From positions 1-5,579 of the forward strand of contig JAQSXQ010000163.1 in assembly GCA_029256565.1 (NCBI GenBank): a DNA stretch of 5,579 bases. Reading direction: 5' to 3'. Source of the stretch: Mycobacterium sp. (GTDB taxonomy: Bacteria > Actinomycetota > Actinomycetes > Mycobacteriales > Mycobacteriaceae). The translations under genes were made by a program, and so were the position numbers. Numbering within the stretch: position 1 is the first letter of the stretch; each line of letters starts with the position of its first letter. Of the stretch, positions 1-4,846 are shown piece by piece. The notes beneath the pieces are model-generated. The model saw only the letters and a list, made by a program, of their open reading frames with translations, searched no databases and was not told the DNA's origin.

Positions 1-448
1 CGTCGCGGTAGCGCACCCCGGTCACCTTCCCGCCGGAACGAACCAGGCCGAGCACCTCCGTGCTCCGCAGCAGCCGGAACGTCGGCTCGCTGCGCGCTGC
101 CGTCGCGAGCAGTTCCAGGAAGTCCCACTGCGGCACCAGGGCGATGTGCTTGTGCGGCCCCGGCAGGTGGCTCAGGTCGATGTGCAGCGTGGTGTCCTGG
201 ATCGTCGCGTTGACGCCCTCGATCATCCGGTGCGGGAGAGCCGCGAACTGCTCGCCGAGGCCCAACTCGTCGAGCAGGCGCAGGGTGCTGGCGTGCACGG
301 TGTCGCCACGGAAGTCGCGCAGGAAGTCCGCGTGCTTCTCCATCACCGTCACGTCGACACCGGCGCGGGCGAGCAGCAGCCCCAGCATCATGCCGGCAGG
401 TCCGCCCCCTGCAACCAGGCACGTCGTCGTCGCGTCGGAGGTGTTCAC
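1..448 (-). CDS. FAD-dependent monooxygenase/oxidoreductase, N-terminal part (runs off left edge)
   Basis: About 149 codons are visible, from a GTG at 448-446 to the left edge, so the C-terminus is missing. The N-terminus is a Rossmann-type FAD fold: CLVAGGGPAGMMLG at residues 10-23 gives the GxGxxG dinucleotide-binding loop (G14-G19), and the chain then reaches VTVMEKH with E37, the acidic residue that normally binds the FAD ribose. A DFRGD stretch (residues 45-49) follows at the place where PheA/TfdB-type aromatic hydroxylases carry a conserved arginine. The family uses FAD, NAD(P)H and O2 to hydroxylate or oxidise small organic molecules in the cytoplasm. The substrate cannot be read from this fragment. 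There is no convincing Shine-Dalgarno sequence before the GTG; instead TACGAT ends 7 nt upstream, which suggests a leaderless mRNA. The gene is divergent from the small membrane-protein genes and has no visible sulfur connection. Family call is firm; exact function is unknown. Confidence 0.85.
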   Translation of the reverse strand, partial: MNTSDATTTCLVAGGGPAGMMLGLLLARAGVDVTVMEKHADFLRDFRGDTVHASTLRLLDELGLGEQFAALPHRMIEGVNATIQDTTLHIDLSHLPGPHKHIALVPQWDFLELLATAARSEPTFRLLRSTEVLGLVRSGGKVTGVRYRD

Positions 449-455
449 GACACAG

Positions 456-461
456 ATCGTA
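456..461 (-). promoter_or_regulatory. -10 element of leaderless promoter for the FAD monooxygenase gene
   Basis: On the minus strand TACGAT (461 to 456) matches the mycobacterial TANNNT -10 consensus. Exactly 7 nt separate it from the GTG start at 448, so transcription would begin at or next to the G of the start codon. No good -35 hexamer is seen. Its TA (460-461) is shared with the divergent -10 on the other strand. Confidence 0.55.
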
Positions 462-465
462 GGGT
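460..465 (+). promoter_or_regulatory. -10 element of leaderless promoter for the small membrane-protein genes
   Basis: TAGGGT (460-465) matches TANNNT and is followed by 7 nt and then the GTG at 473, the same geometry as the divergent promoter. No Shine-Dalgarno sequence fits this GTG, which supports a leaderless start. The -35 region is weak. Confidence 0.5.
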
Positions 466-472
466 GGTGCAG

Positions 473-667
473 GTGAGCGGCATCCTGAATTGGTGGGACG
501 GGGTGGAACTGTGGCTTTCGGGCCTCGGCTTCGTCGCCCAGACCGTCGTGGTCATGCCCGTCGTCCTCGCGTTGGCCTACGGGGCCGCCGTGGTACTCGA
601 CGGCGCCCTCGGCAACGGGATCCGTTTGCTACGTCGTGCCCGCCATGCAGAAGAGGATGAAACGTGA
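473..667 (+). CDS. small membrane protein, 64 aa, unknown function
   Basis: This gene encodes a 64-residue protein starting at a GTG. It has an amphipathic, Trp-rich N-terminus (SGILNWWDGVELWL), a long hydrophobic segment at about residues 18-42 (FVAQTVVVMPVVLALAYGAA) and a basic patch at 51-57 (RLLRRAR) followed by an acidic tail. This suggests one membrane span, possibly with a second short interfacial helix, and a cytoplasmic C-terminus. An in-frame ATG far upstream at 146 would make the gene overlap the FAD gene heavily, and the stretch in between reads as Arg/Val-rich shadow sequence. The GTG at 473 is preferred because of the -10 at 460-465 and the sudden change to membrane-like composition. 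M. tuberculosis also has a small membrane protein (Rv2401A) near its subI; I suspect but cannot confirm orthology. The gene overlaps the next one by 4 nt. Confidence 0.7.
   Translation: MSGILNWWDGVELWLSGLGFVAQTVVVMPVVLALAYGAAVVLDGALGNGIRLLRRARHAEEDET
653..657 (+). promoter_or_regulatory. ribosome-binding site for the 28-aa membrane peptide gene
   Basis: GAGGA lies 6 nt before the GTG at 664, inside the 3' end of the 64-aa gene. It is a good purine-rich match and decides in favour of the GTG at 664 as a real start over the in-frame ATG at 673. Confidence 0.55.
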
Positions 668-750
668 ACGGAATGCCACGCTCGCGGGTCACGCTGATCC
701 TGGTCGCGCTGGTCGTCTTGGTCGTCGTCATGTGGCTGCTCGCCCGGTGA
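664..750 (+). CDS. very small single-pass membrane peptide, 28 aa
   Basis: GTG at 664-666 to TGA at 748-750 gives a 28-residue peptide. Residues 1-8 are polar and basic (R6, R8), and residues 9-27 form an uninterrupted hydrophobic helix (VTLILVALVVLVVVMWLLA), with a final Arg. By the positive-inside rule the N-terminus would be cytoplasmic. The start overlaps the stop of the 64-aa gene as GTGA (664-667) and has its own GAGGA ribosome-binding site, so the two are probably translationally coupled. An alternative start is the ATG at 673, which would give 25 aa. The function is unknown. The peptide may partner with the 64-aa protein or simply be a membrane anchor. Confidence rests on the operon overlap, the ribosome-binding site and the clean hydrophobic pattern, because length alone would not support it. 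Confidence 0.6.
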   Translation: MNGMPRSRVTLILVALVVLVVVMWLLAR

Positions 751-771
751 TGATGCAGGGTCACTGAACTC

Positions 772-780
772 TGTTATTCT
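772..780 (+). promoter_or_regulatory. extended -10 promoter of the sulfate operon leader
   Basis: TGT followed by TATTCT reads as TGN plus TANNNT, an extended -10 element (TG at 772-773, hexamer at 775-780). Seven nt downstream is the ATG at 788, so the transcript should start at the first base of the upstream ORF. The -35 region around 751-757 is poor, as is common with extended -10 promoters. This is the only good -10 found between the small membrane-protein genes and subI. Confidence 0.65.
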
Positions 781-787
781 TCGCGCC

Positions 788-880
788 ATGCATGCAGCGT
801 CCGGCAGCACCGAGGGCCACGTCTTGGCCCTCATTGCCGTGGGTTCCTGCGCTGTTGCAGACGTTTCCTGTTGTCGCTGA
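788..880 (+). CDS. leaderless upstream ORF with terminal Cys-Cys, probable cysteine-sensing leader peptide (30 aa)
   Basis: ATG at 788 to TGA at 878-880 encodes 30 residues. It begins MHAASGSTEG and ends GSCAVADVSCCR. Three of the 30 residues are Cys (21, 28, 29), the last two encoded by TGT TGT at 869-874, two codons before the stop. TGT is the less GC-rich Cys codon, unusual for this GC-rich genome. The ATG sits 7 nt after an extended -10 and has no Shine-Dalgarno sequence, as expected for a leaderless mRNA. The ORF ends 118 nt before the subI start. Leaderless short ORFs with Cys codon runs are known in mycobacteria as cysteine-responsive attenuators of downstream sulfur genes, and this one matches that architecture in promoter, size, Cys position and target operon. 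The peptide itself probably has no function; ribosome position would be the signal. Sensing by this copy is inference. Confidence 0.75.
   Translation: MHAASGSTEGHVLALIAVGSCAVADVSCCR
812..832 (+). repeat. perfect 8-bp hairpin inside the leader ORF
   Basis: GAGGGCCA (812-819) and TGGCCCTC (825-832) are perfect reverse complements around a 5-nt loop (CGTCT). No T-run follows. It lies in codons 9-15 of the leader ORF, upstream of the Cys codons, the position of a pausing hairpin in classical amino-acid attenuators, though a translating ribosome would melt it. Confidence 0.55.
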
Positions 881-998
881 CCCAGCCCGTTCGCGGTTTG
901 GCGTCGGCTCGCGTGCTCTTTCGAGCTTGACACTGTCACCTTCGCCTTTCCGTCGTGAACGGGGTTCCCAGCTTCCCCACCCCCTAGGAAAGGCAGTC
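881..998 (+). promoter_or_regulatory. untranslated leader with mutually exclusive RNA pairings controlling the subI start
   Basis: This is the 118 nt between the leader ORF stop and subI. Two pairings are visible. Stem A: 886-897 (CCCGTTCGCGGT) pairs with 952-963 (GTCGTGAACGGG) in 12 contiguous pairs, 9 Watson-Crick and 3 G-U. Stem B: 944-951 (GCCTTTCC) pairs perfectly with 987-994 (GGAAAGGC), which contains the subI ribosome-binding site. The anti-Shine-Dalgarno arm of stem B lies in the loop of stem A, so forming both would need a pseudoknot and they probably compete. A smaller hairpin (GCTC 915-918 with GAGC 923-926) sits inside the loop of stem A. A third partner for the ribosome-binding site is TTTCCT (864-869) at the Cys codons, which pairs with AGGAAA (986-991). 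The pairings are seen directly; the switching role is inferred. Confidence 0.6.
986..993 (+). promoter_or_regulatory. subI ribosome-binding site
   Basis: AGGAAAGG ends 5 nt before the ATG at 999. It is the best Shine-Dalgarno match in the leader and fixes the subI start. Its GGAAAGG core is exactly complementary to CCTTTCC at 945-951. Confidence 0.8.
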
Positions 999-2039
999 AT
1001 GCCCACTCTCAAGCCCAAGGCCACGAAGTCCTGGCTGTCCGTCGGCGCCCTGGCGCTCACCGCCACGTTGCTCGCCGGCTGCGGCGGCGGCGCGAGCGAC
1101 GTCGCAGGCGGCGACGGCGCAAGCGATGCGGACACCACGCTGACCCTCGTCGCCTACGCCGTGCCGGAACCGGGCTGGAGCAAGATCATTCCGGCGTTCA
1201 CCGCGACCGAGGCAGGCAAGGGCATCGCGGTGACCACGTCCTACGGCGCATCGGGCGACCAGTCGCGCGCCGTCGTCGACGGCAAGCCCGCCGACATCGT
1301 CAACTTCTCCGTCGAGCCCGACGTGACCCGGCTGGTGAAGGCCGACAAGGTCGCCAAGGACTGGAACGGCGACGCCACGAAGGGCGTGCCCTTCGGCTCG
1401 GTGGTCTCGCTGGTCGTCCGCAAGGGCAACCCGAAGAACATCAAGGACTGGGACGACCTGCTCCAGCCCGGCCTCGAGGTGGTCACCCCCAGCCCACTGA
1501 GTTCCGGTTCCGCCAAGTGGAACCTGCTGGCGCCCTACGCGGCGAAGAGCAACGGCGGCAAGGACGCCCAGGCGGGCCTCGACTTCGTCAACAAGCTGGT
1601 CACCGAGCACGTGAAGACCCGCCCGGGGTCGGGCCGGGAGGCCACCGACGTGTTCCTGCAGGGCACCGGTGACGTGCTGATCAGCTACGAGAACGAGGCG
1701 ATCAACGTCGAGCGCCAGGGCAAGGAGGTCGAGCACGTCAACCCGCCGCAGACCTTCAAGATCGAGAACCCCGTCGCAGTCGTCACCAGTAGCGCGCACC
1801 AGGAGCAGGCCAACGCGCTGAAGAACTTCCTCTACACCCCCGAGGGTCAGAAGGTGTGGGCCGAGGCGGGCTTCCGCCCCGTCGACCCCGCGGTCGCCGA
1901 GCAGTTCGCCGCGGACTTCCCGACGCCCGAGAAGCTCTGGACCATCGCCGATCTGGGCGGCTGGAGCGCCGTCGATCCCGCGCTGTTCGACAAGGACAAC
2001 GGATCGGTCACCAAGATCTACAAGCAGGCGACTGGATGA
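999..2039 (+). CDS. subI: sulfate-binding lipoprotein SubI of the sulfate ABC importer
   Basis: This 346-residue extracytoplasmic solute-binding protein delivers sulfate to the CysTWA permease. The start at 999 is chosen because a strong ribosome-binding site precedes it and a lipoprotein signal follows: basic residues K5-K10, a hydrophobic core and the lipobox LLAGC with Cys28. An in-frame ATG at 792 would add a 69-residue leader that is Pro/Arg-rich and would bury the signal peptide. The mature part begins with a low-complexity Gly/Ala/Asp linker, then TLTLVAYAVPEPGW. Family motifs follow: SYGASGDQSRAVVDGKPADIV, corresponding to the first sulfate-binding signature, and TPSPLSSGSAKWN, corresponding to the TPNPKTSGxARWN sulfate-binding loop. 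Length fits the SBP family. The mature protein has no Met and only the lipidated Cys, which suits use under sulfur shortage. The stop overlaps cysT as ATGA. Thiosulfate may also be bound, as in related systems. Confidence 0.93.
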   Translation: MPTLKPKATKSWLSVGALALTATLLAGCGGGASDVAGGDGASDADTTLTLVAYAVPEPGWSKIIPAFTATEAGKGIAVTTSYGASGDQSRAVVDGKPADIVNFSVEPDVTRLVKADKVAKDWNGDATKGVPFGSVVSLVVRKGNPKNIKDWDDLLQPGLEVVTPSPLSSGSAKWNLLAPYAAKSNGGKDAQAGLDFVNKLVTEHVKTRPGSGREATDVFLQGTGDVLISYENEAINVERQGKEVEHVNPPQTFKIENPVAVVTSSAHQEQANALKNFLYTPEGQKVWAEAGFRPVDPAVAEQFAADFPTPEKLWTIADLGGWSAVDPALFDKDNGSVTKIYKQATG

Positions 2040-2920
2040 CCGCAGGGGTAGCCCCCAACCCGGAGGCGGCGCGGCCCGAGGTCACCGGCGACGGTGGCCC
2101 CGGGCGCGCGCCCAGCCGGTTCAGCCGCAGGTACGGGTCGACGGGTCTGCGAGTCGGCGCGGCGACGATGTGGCTCAGCGTCATCGTGCTGCTCCCGCTC
2201 GCCGCAATCCTCTGGCAGGCCGCCGGTGGCGGGTGGGAGGCCTTCTGGGAGGCCATCACGTCGAACGCGGCGATCGCCTCGTTCAAGGTGACGATCACCG
2301 TCTCGATCGGCGTCACCTTGGTCAATCTGGTGTTCGGGCTCCTGGTCGCGTGGGTGCTGACCCGTGACGACTTCCCTGGCAAGCGACTGGTCGACGCCGT
2401 CATCGACCTGCCGTTCGCCCTGCCGACCATCGTGGCCAGCCTCGTCATGCTCGCGCTGTACGGGCCGAACAGCCCGGTCGACCTGCACCTGCAGCACACC
2501 AAGTGGGGCATCGGCGTCGCGCTGCTGTTCGTCACGCTGCCCTTCGTGGTGCGATCGGTGCAGCCCGTGTTGCTCGAACTCGACCGCGAGGTCGAGGAGG
2601 CGGCCGCATCGCTCGGTGCGAACAACGTCACCATCTTCACGCGGGTGATCCTGCCCGCGTTGCTGCCCTCACTGCTGTCAGGCGCGGGGCTCGCCTTCTC
2701 GCGCGCCATCGGCGAGTTCGGCTCCGTCGTCCTCATCGGCGGTGCCGTGCCCGGCGAGACCGAGGTGTCGTCACAGTGGATCCGCACGCTGATCGAGAAC
2801 GACGACCGGACGGGCGCCGCGGCCATCTCGATCGTGCTGCTGGCGATCTCGTTCGTCGTCCTGTTCGTGTTGCGGGCGATCGGATCGCGCGCCGCCAAGC
2901 GTGAGGAGCTGGCGAAGTGA
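2036..2920 (+). CDS. cysT: sulfate ABC transporter permease CysT
   Basis: This 294-residue inner-membrane permease pairs with CysW to form the sulfate channel. The start is the ATG at 2036, overlapping the subI stop by 4 nt (ATGA); no good ribosome-binding site is seen, so coupling to subI translation is likely. Residues 1-35 are a hydrophilic Pro/Gly/Arg-rich cytoplasmic tail. About six membrane segments follow, starting at MWLSVIVLLPLAAILW. The cytoplasmic EAA loop that docks on CysA is clear: EEAAASLGANN, followed by FTRVILP. Conserved family phrases include IDLPFALPTIVASLVML and FSRAIGEFGSVVLI. The length is normal for CysT/CysU. The protein contains no cysteine. CysT rather than CysW is assigned from its first position in the permease pair and from the GEFGSVVLIGG and ALPTIVAS variants. 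Molybdate ModB is a more distant alternative and is unlikely with two permeases and a SubI present. Confidence 0.92.
   Translation: MTAGVAPNPEAARPEVTGDGGPGRAPSRFSRRYGSTGLRVGAATMWLSVIVLLPLAAILWQAAGGGWEAFWEAITSNAAIASFKVTITVSIGVTLVNLVFGLLVAWVLTRDDFPGKRLVDAVIDLPFALPTIVASLVMLALYGPNSPVDLHLQHTKWGIGVALLFVTLPFVVRSVQPVLLELDREVEEAAASLGANNVTIFTRVILPALLPSLLSGAGLAFSRAIGEFGSVVLIGGAVPGETEVSSQWIRTLIENDDRTGAAAISIVLLAISFVVLFVLRAIGSRAAKREELAK
2903..2908 (+). promoter_or_regulatory. ribosome-binding site for cysW
   Basis: GAGGAG lies 8 nt before the GTG at 2917, within the last codons of cysT. It supports the GTG that overlaps the cysT stop as the cysW start. Confidence 0.65.
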
Positions 2921-3729
2921 CCCTGTCGCCGCTGGTCCGCAACCTCCTGCGCTACACCGCGCTCGCCTACGTCCTGATCCTGGTCATCGTTCCCGTCGGC
3001 CTGATCCTGTGGCGGACCTTCGAACCCGGGATCGGTTCGTTCGTCGCATCGATCGGCACTCCGGCCGCGATATCGGCGCTGCAGCTGTCGCTGCTCGTGG
3101 TCGCGATCGTCGTGCCGCTGAACGTGATCTTCGGCATCCCCACTGCACTGGTACTGGCGCGCAATCGGTTTCGTGGCAAGAACCTCCTGCAGGCAGTCAT
3201 CGACCTGCCGTTCGCCGTCTCGCCCGTGGTGGTCGGCGTCGCACTGATCCTGCTGTGGGGATCGGCGGGTGCGATGGGTTTCGTCGAGAACGACTTCGGG
3301 CTGAAGATCATCTTCAGCTTCCCCGGGATCGTGCTCGCCAGCATCTTCGTCACGGTGCCGTTCGTGATCCGCGAGGTCGAACCCGTCCTGCACGAGATCG
3401 GCACCGACCAGGAGGAAGCCGCCTCGGTGCTGGGATCGCAATGGTGGCAGACCTTCTGGAAGATCACGCTGCCGTCGATCCGCTGGGGGCTGACCTACGG
3501 CATCGTGCTCACCATCGCCCGGACCCTCGGCGAGTTCGGCGCGGTGATCATGGTGTCGTCCAACCTGCCAGGGACCTCCCAAACCCTCACCCTGCTGGTG
3601 GCCGATCGCTACAACCGGGGCCAGGAGTACGGCGCATACGCCATCTCCACACTGCTGATGGCCGTCGCGGTGTTCGTGCTCATCGCCCAGGTGATCCTCG
3701 ATGCGCGCCGAGCGCGCGCGGCGAAATAG
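2917..3729 (+). CDS. cysW: sulfate ABC transporter permease CysW
   Basis: This 270-residue second permease of the sulfate importer forms the channel with CysT. The GTG at 2917 overlaps the cysT TGA by 4 nt (GTGA) and has GAGGAG 8 nt upstream. About six membrane segments are visible, the first being LAYVLILVIVPVGLILW. The phrases IDLPFAVSPVVVGVALILLWG and IARTLGEFGAVIMVSSNLPG are typical of CysW. The EAA loop EEAASVLGSQWWQTFWKITLP is the docking site for CysA. The C-terminus is short and basic (DARRARAAK), as expected for a cytoplasmic end. The length is close to the family norm. It lacks cysteine, like CysT and CysA. The paralogy to CysT is visible in the shared IDLPFA, EEAAS-LG and GEFG phrases, so an ancient duplication is likely. 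Confidence 0.93.
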   Translation: MTLSPLVRNLLRYTALAYVLILVIVPVGLILWRTFEPGIGSFVASIGTPAAISALQLSLLVVAIVVPLNVIFGIPTALVLARNRFRGKNLLQAVIDLPFAVSPVVVGVALILLWGSAGAMGFVENDFGLKIIFSFPGIVLASIFVTVPFVIREVEPVLHEIGTDQEEAASVLGSQWWQTFWKITLPSIRWGLTYGIVLTIARTLGEFGAVIMVSSNLPGTSQTLTLLVADRYNRGQEYGAYAISTLLMAVAVFVLIAQVILDARRARAAK

Positions 3730-3742
3730 GCTTATCGATGAC

Positions 3743-3747
3743 AAGGA
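3743..3747 (+). promoter_or_regulatory. ribosome-binding site for cysA
   Basis: AAGGA lies 9 nt before the ATG at 3757 in the 27-nt cysW-cysA gap. It also lies inside a 5-codon mini-ORF (ATG at 3738, TGA at 3753-3755) whose stop is one base before the cysA start. Confidence 0.55.
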
Positions 3748-3756
3748 CCCGATGAC

Positions 3757-4827
3757 ATGACGACGAACGATACGACCAAGAACGCGATCACCGTTCGCGG
3801 CGCCAACAAGCGCTACGGCGACTTCGTCGCGCTCGACGACATCGACTTCGACGTGCCGGAGGGATCGCTGACGGCGCTGCTCGGACCCAGCGGATCGGGT
3901 AAGTCGACGCTGTTGCGCGCGATCGCCGGGCTCGATCAGCCCGATACCGGCACCATCACGATCAAGGGCCAGGACGTCACCCGCGTCCCGCCGCAGCGAC
4001 GCGGGATCGGCTTCGTGTTTCAGCACTACGCGGCGTTCAAGCATCTGACGGTGCGCGACAACGTCGCGTTCGGGCTCAAGATCCGCAAGCGTCCCAAGGC
4101 GGAGATCAAGGACAAGGTCGACAACCTGCTGGAGATCGTCGGATTGGCGGGGTTCCAGACCAGGTACCCGAACCAGCTGTCCGGCGGTCAGCGGCAGCGC
4201 ATGGCGCTCGCCCGCGCGCTCGCCGTCGACCCGCAGGTGCTCCTCCTCGACGAGCCGTTTGGCGCCCTGGATGCCAAGGTGCGCGAGGATCTGCGCGCGT
4301 GGCTGCGTCGGCTGCACGACGAGGTGCACGTCACCACGGTGCTGGTCACCCACGACCAGGCCGAGGCGCTGGACGTCGCCGACCGCATCGCCGTGCTCAA
4401 CAAGGGCCGCATCGAGCAGGTCGGCACGCCCAACGAGGTCTACGACACGCCGGCCAGTGCCTTCGTGATGTCGTTCCTCGGCGCGGTGTCCTCGCTCAAC
4501 GGGTCACTGGTGCGGCCGCACGACATCCGGGTCGGCCGCAATCCCGACATGGCCATCGCGCAGAGCGAATCCAGTGTGAGCGCGACCGGTGTCATCCGCG
4601 CCACCATCGATCGAATCGTCATGCTGGGCTTCGAGGTTCGCGTCGAGCTGAGGGGCGCGAACGACAACGCGCCGTTCACCGCGCAGATCACCCGCGGTGA
4701 CGCCGAGGCGCTGGGACTGAGGGAGGGCGACACCGTCTACGTACGCGCCACCCGGGTCCCGCCGATCCCGGGCGGGGGAGACCTCGCGCCCGTCGACGAG
4801 GACGCCGAGGCCTTGAGCCAGGCCTGA
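3757..4827 (+). CDS. cysA: sulfate ABC transporter ATPase CysA
   Basis: This 356-residue ATPase energises sulfate import by CysTW. All nucleotide-binding motifs are intact: Walker A GPSGSGKST (43-51), Q-loop Q89 in GFVFQHYAAF, ABC signature LSGGQRQRMALARAL (141-155), Walker B VLLLDEP (161-167) with catalytic E166, D-loop GALDAK, and switch histidine H199 in LVTHDQAEALDVADR. A C-terminal TOBE-like domain at about residues 275-331 (ATGVIRATIDRIVMLGFEVRVEL) is where regulatory or anion binding occurs in this subfamily, and RPHDIRVGR at 253-261 is the usual lead-in. The acidic tail after residue 340 is variable. FQHYAAFKHLTVRDNVAFGL is characteristic of CysA. It is last in the operon, 27 nt after cysW, and converges with the chelatase gene. 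The start is supported by AAGGA 9 nt upstream. There is no cysteine in the protein. Confidence 0.95.
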   Translation: MTTNDTTKNAITVRGANKRYGDFVALDDIDFDVPEGSLTALLGPSGSGKSTLLRAIAGLDQPDTGTITIKGQDVTRVPPQRRGIGFVFQHYAAFKHLTVRDNVAFGLKIRKRPKAEIKDKVDNLLEIVGLAGFQTRYPNQLSGGQRQRMALARALAVDPQVLLLDEPFGALDAKVREDLRAWLRRLHDEVHVTTVLVTHDQAEALDVADRIAVLNKGRIEQVGTPNEVYDTPASAFVMSFLGAVSSLNGSLVRPHDIRVGRNPDMAIAQSESSVSATGVIRATIDRIVMLGFEVRVELRGANDNAPFTAQITRGDAEALGLREGDTVYVRATRVPPIPGGGDLAPVDEDAEALSQA

Positions 4828-4846
4828 ACCCGGCCGTAGGTCAGGC
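4822..4846. terminator. possible bidirectional hairpin between convergent cysA and chelatase genes
   Basis: GCCTGA (4822-4827) and TCAGGC (4841-4846) are perfect reverse complements around a 13-nt GC-rich spacer. Each arm contains the stop codon of one gene. There is no T-tract on either side, so this is not a classical intrinsic terminator, but it is the only structure in the 13-nt convergent gap. Support is weak because the stem has only 6 bp. Confidence 0.3.

Noticed and set aside
146..472. Longer version of the 64-aa gene from the ATG at 146
   Set aside because: The extension is antisense to the FAD gene and has shadow-type composition. The GTG at 473 has its own -10 element at leaderless spacing.
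812..832. Hairpin as an intrinsic terminator
   Set aside because: No T-run follows, and the stem lies inside the leader ORF, upstream of the Cys codons that should control any attenuation.
927..932. TTGACA as a -35 box for a second subI promoter
   Set aside because: It is a perfect -35 hexamer, but no TANNNT lies 16-19 bp downstream; the sequence around 949-956 (tccgtcgt) does not resemble a -10.
955..987. Ten-codon GTG ORF ending in the TAG next to the subI ribosome-binding site
   Set aside because: It has no ribosome-binding site or leaderless promoter, and its bases are better explained by the leader stems.
792..998. N-terminal extension of subI from the in-frame ATG at 792
   Set aside because: It would add 69 Pro/Arg/Ser-rich residues before an intact lipoprotein signal peptide and ignore the strong ribosome-binding site at 986-993. 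The region is better explained as leader ORF plus untranslated leader.
984..1799. 271-codon open frame on the minus strand, antisense to subI
   Set aside because: The sense strand encodes a full lipoprotein signal and sulfate-binding motifs. The antisense frame has low-complexity Val/Leu/Arg/Gly/Asp content and no motif.
1856..2035. Upstream extension of cysT inside subI
   Set aside because: It would overlap the conserved SubI C-terminus by 180 bp. The ATGA overlap at 2036 is the standard coupled start.
2008..4353. 781-codon open frame on the minus strand, antisense to cysT, cysW and cysA
   Set aside because: It is antisense to three clear sulfate-transport genes, and its composition (runs of His, Arg, Asp, Gln) is typical of the antisense frame of GC-rich genes. 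No domain is recognisable.
999..4827. Molybdate or nitrate importer instead of sulfate
   Set aside because: There are two different permeases (CysT and CysW types) and a SubI/Sbp-type binding protein with the sulfate loop. Molybdate systems usually have a single ModB permease.
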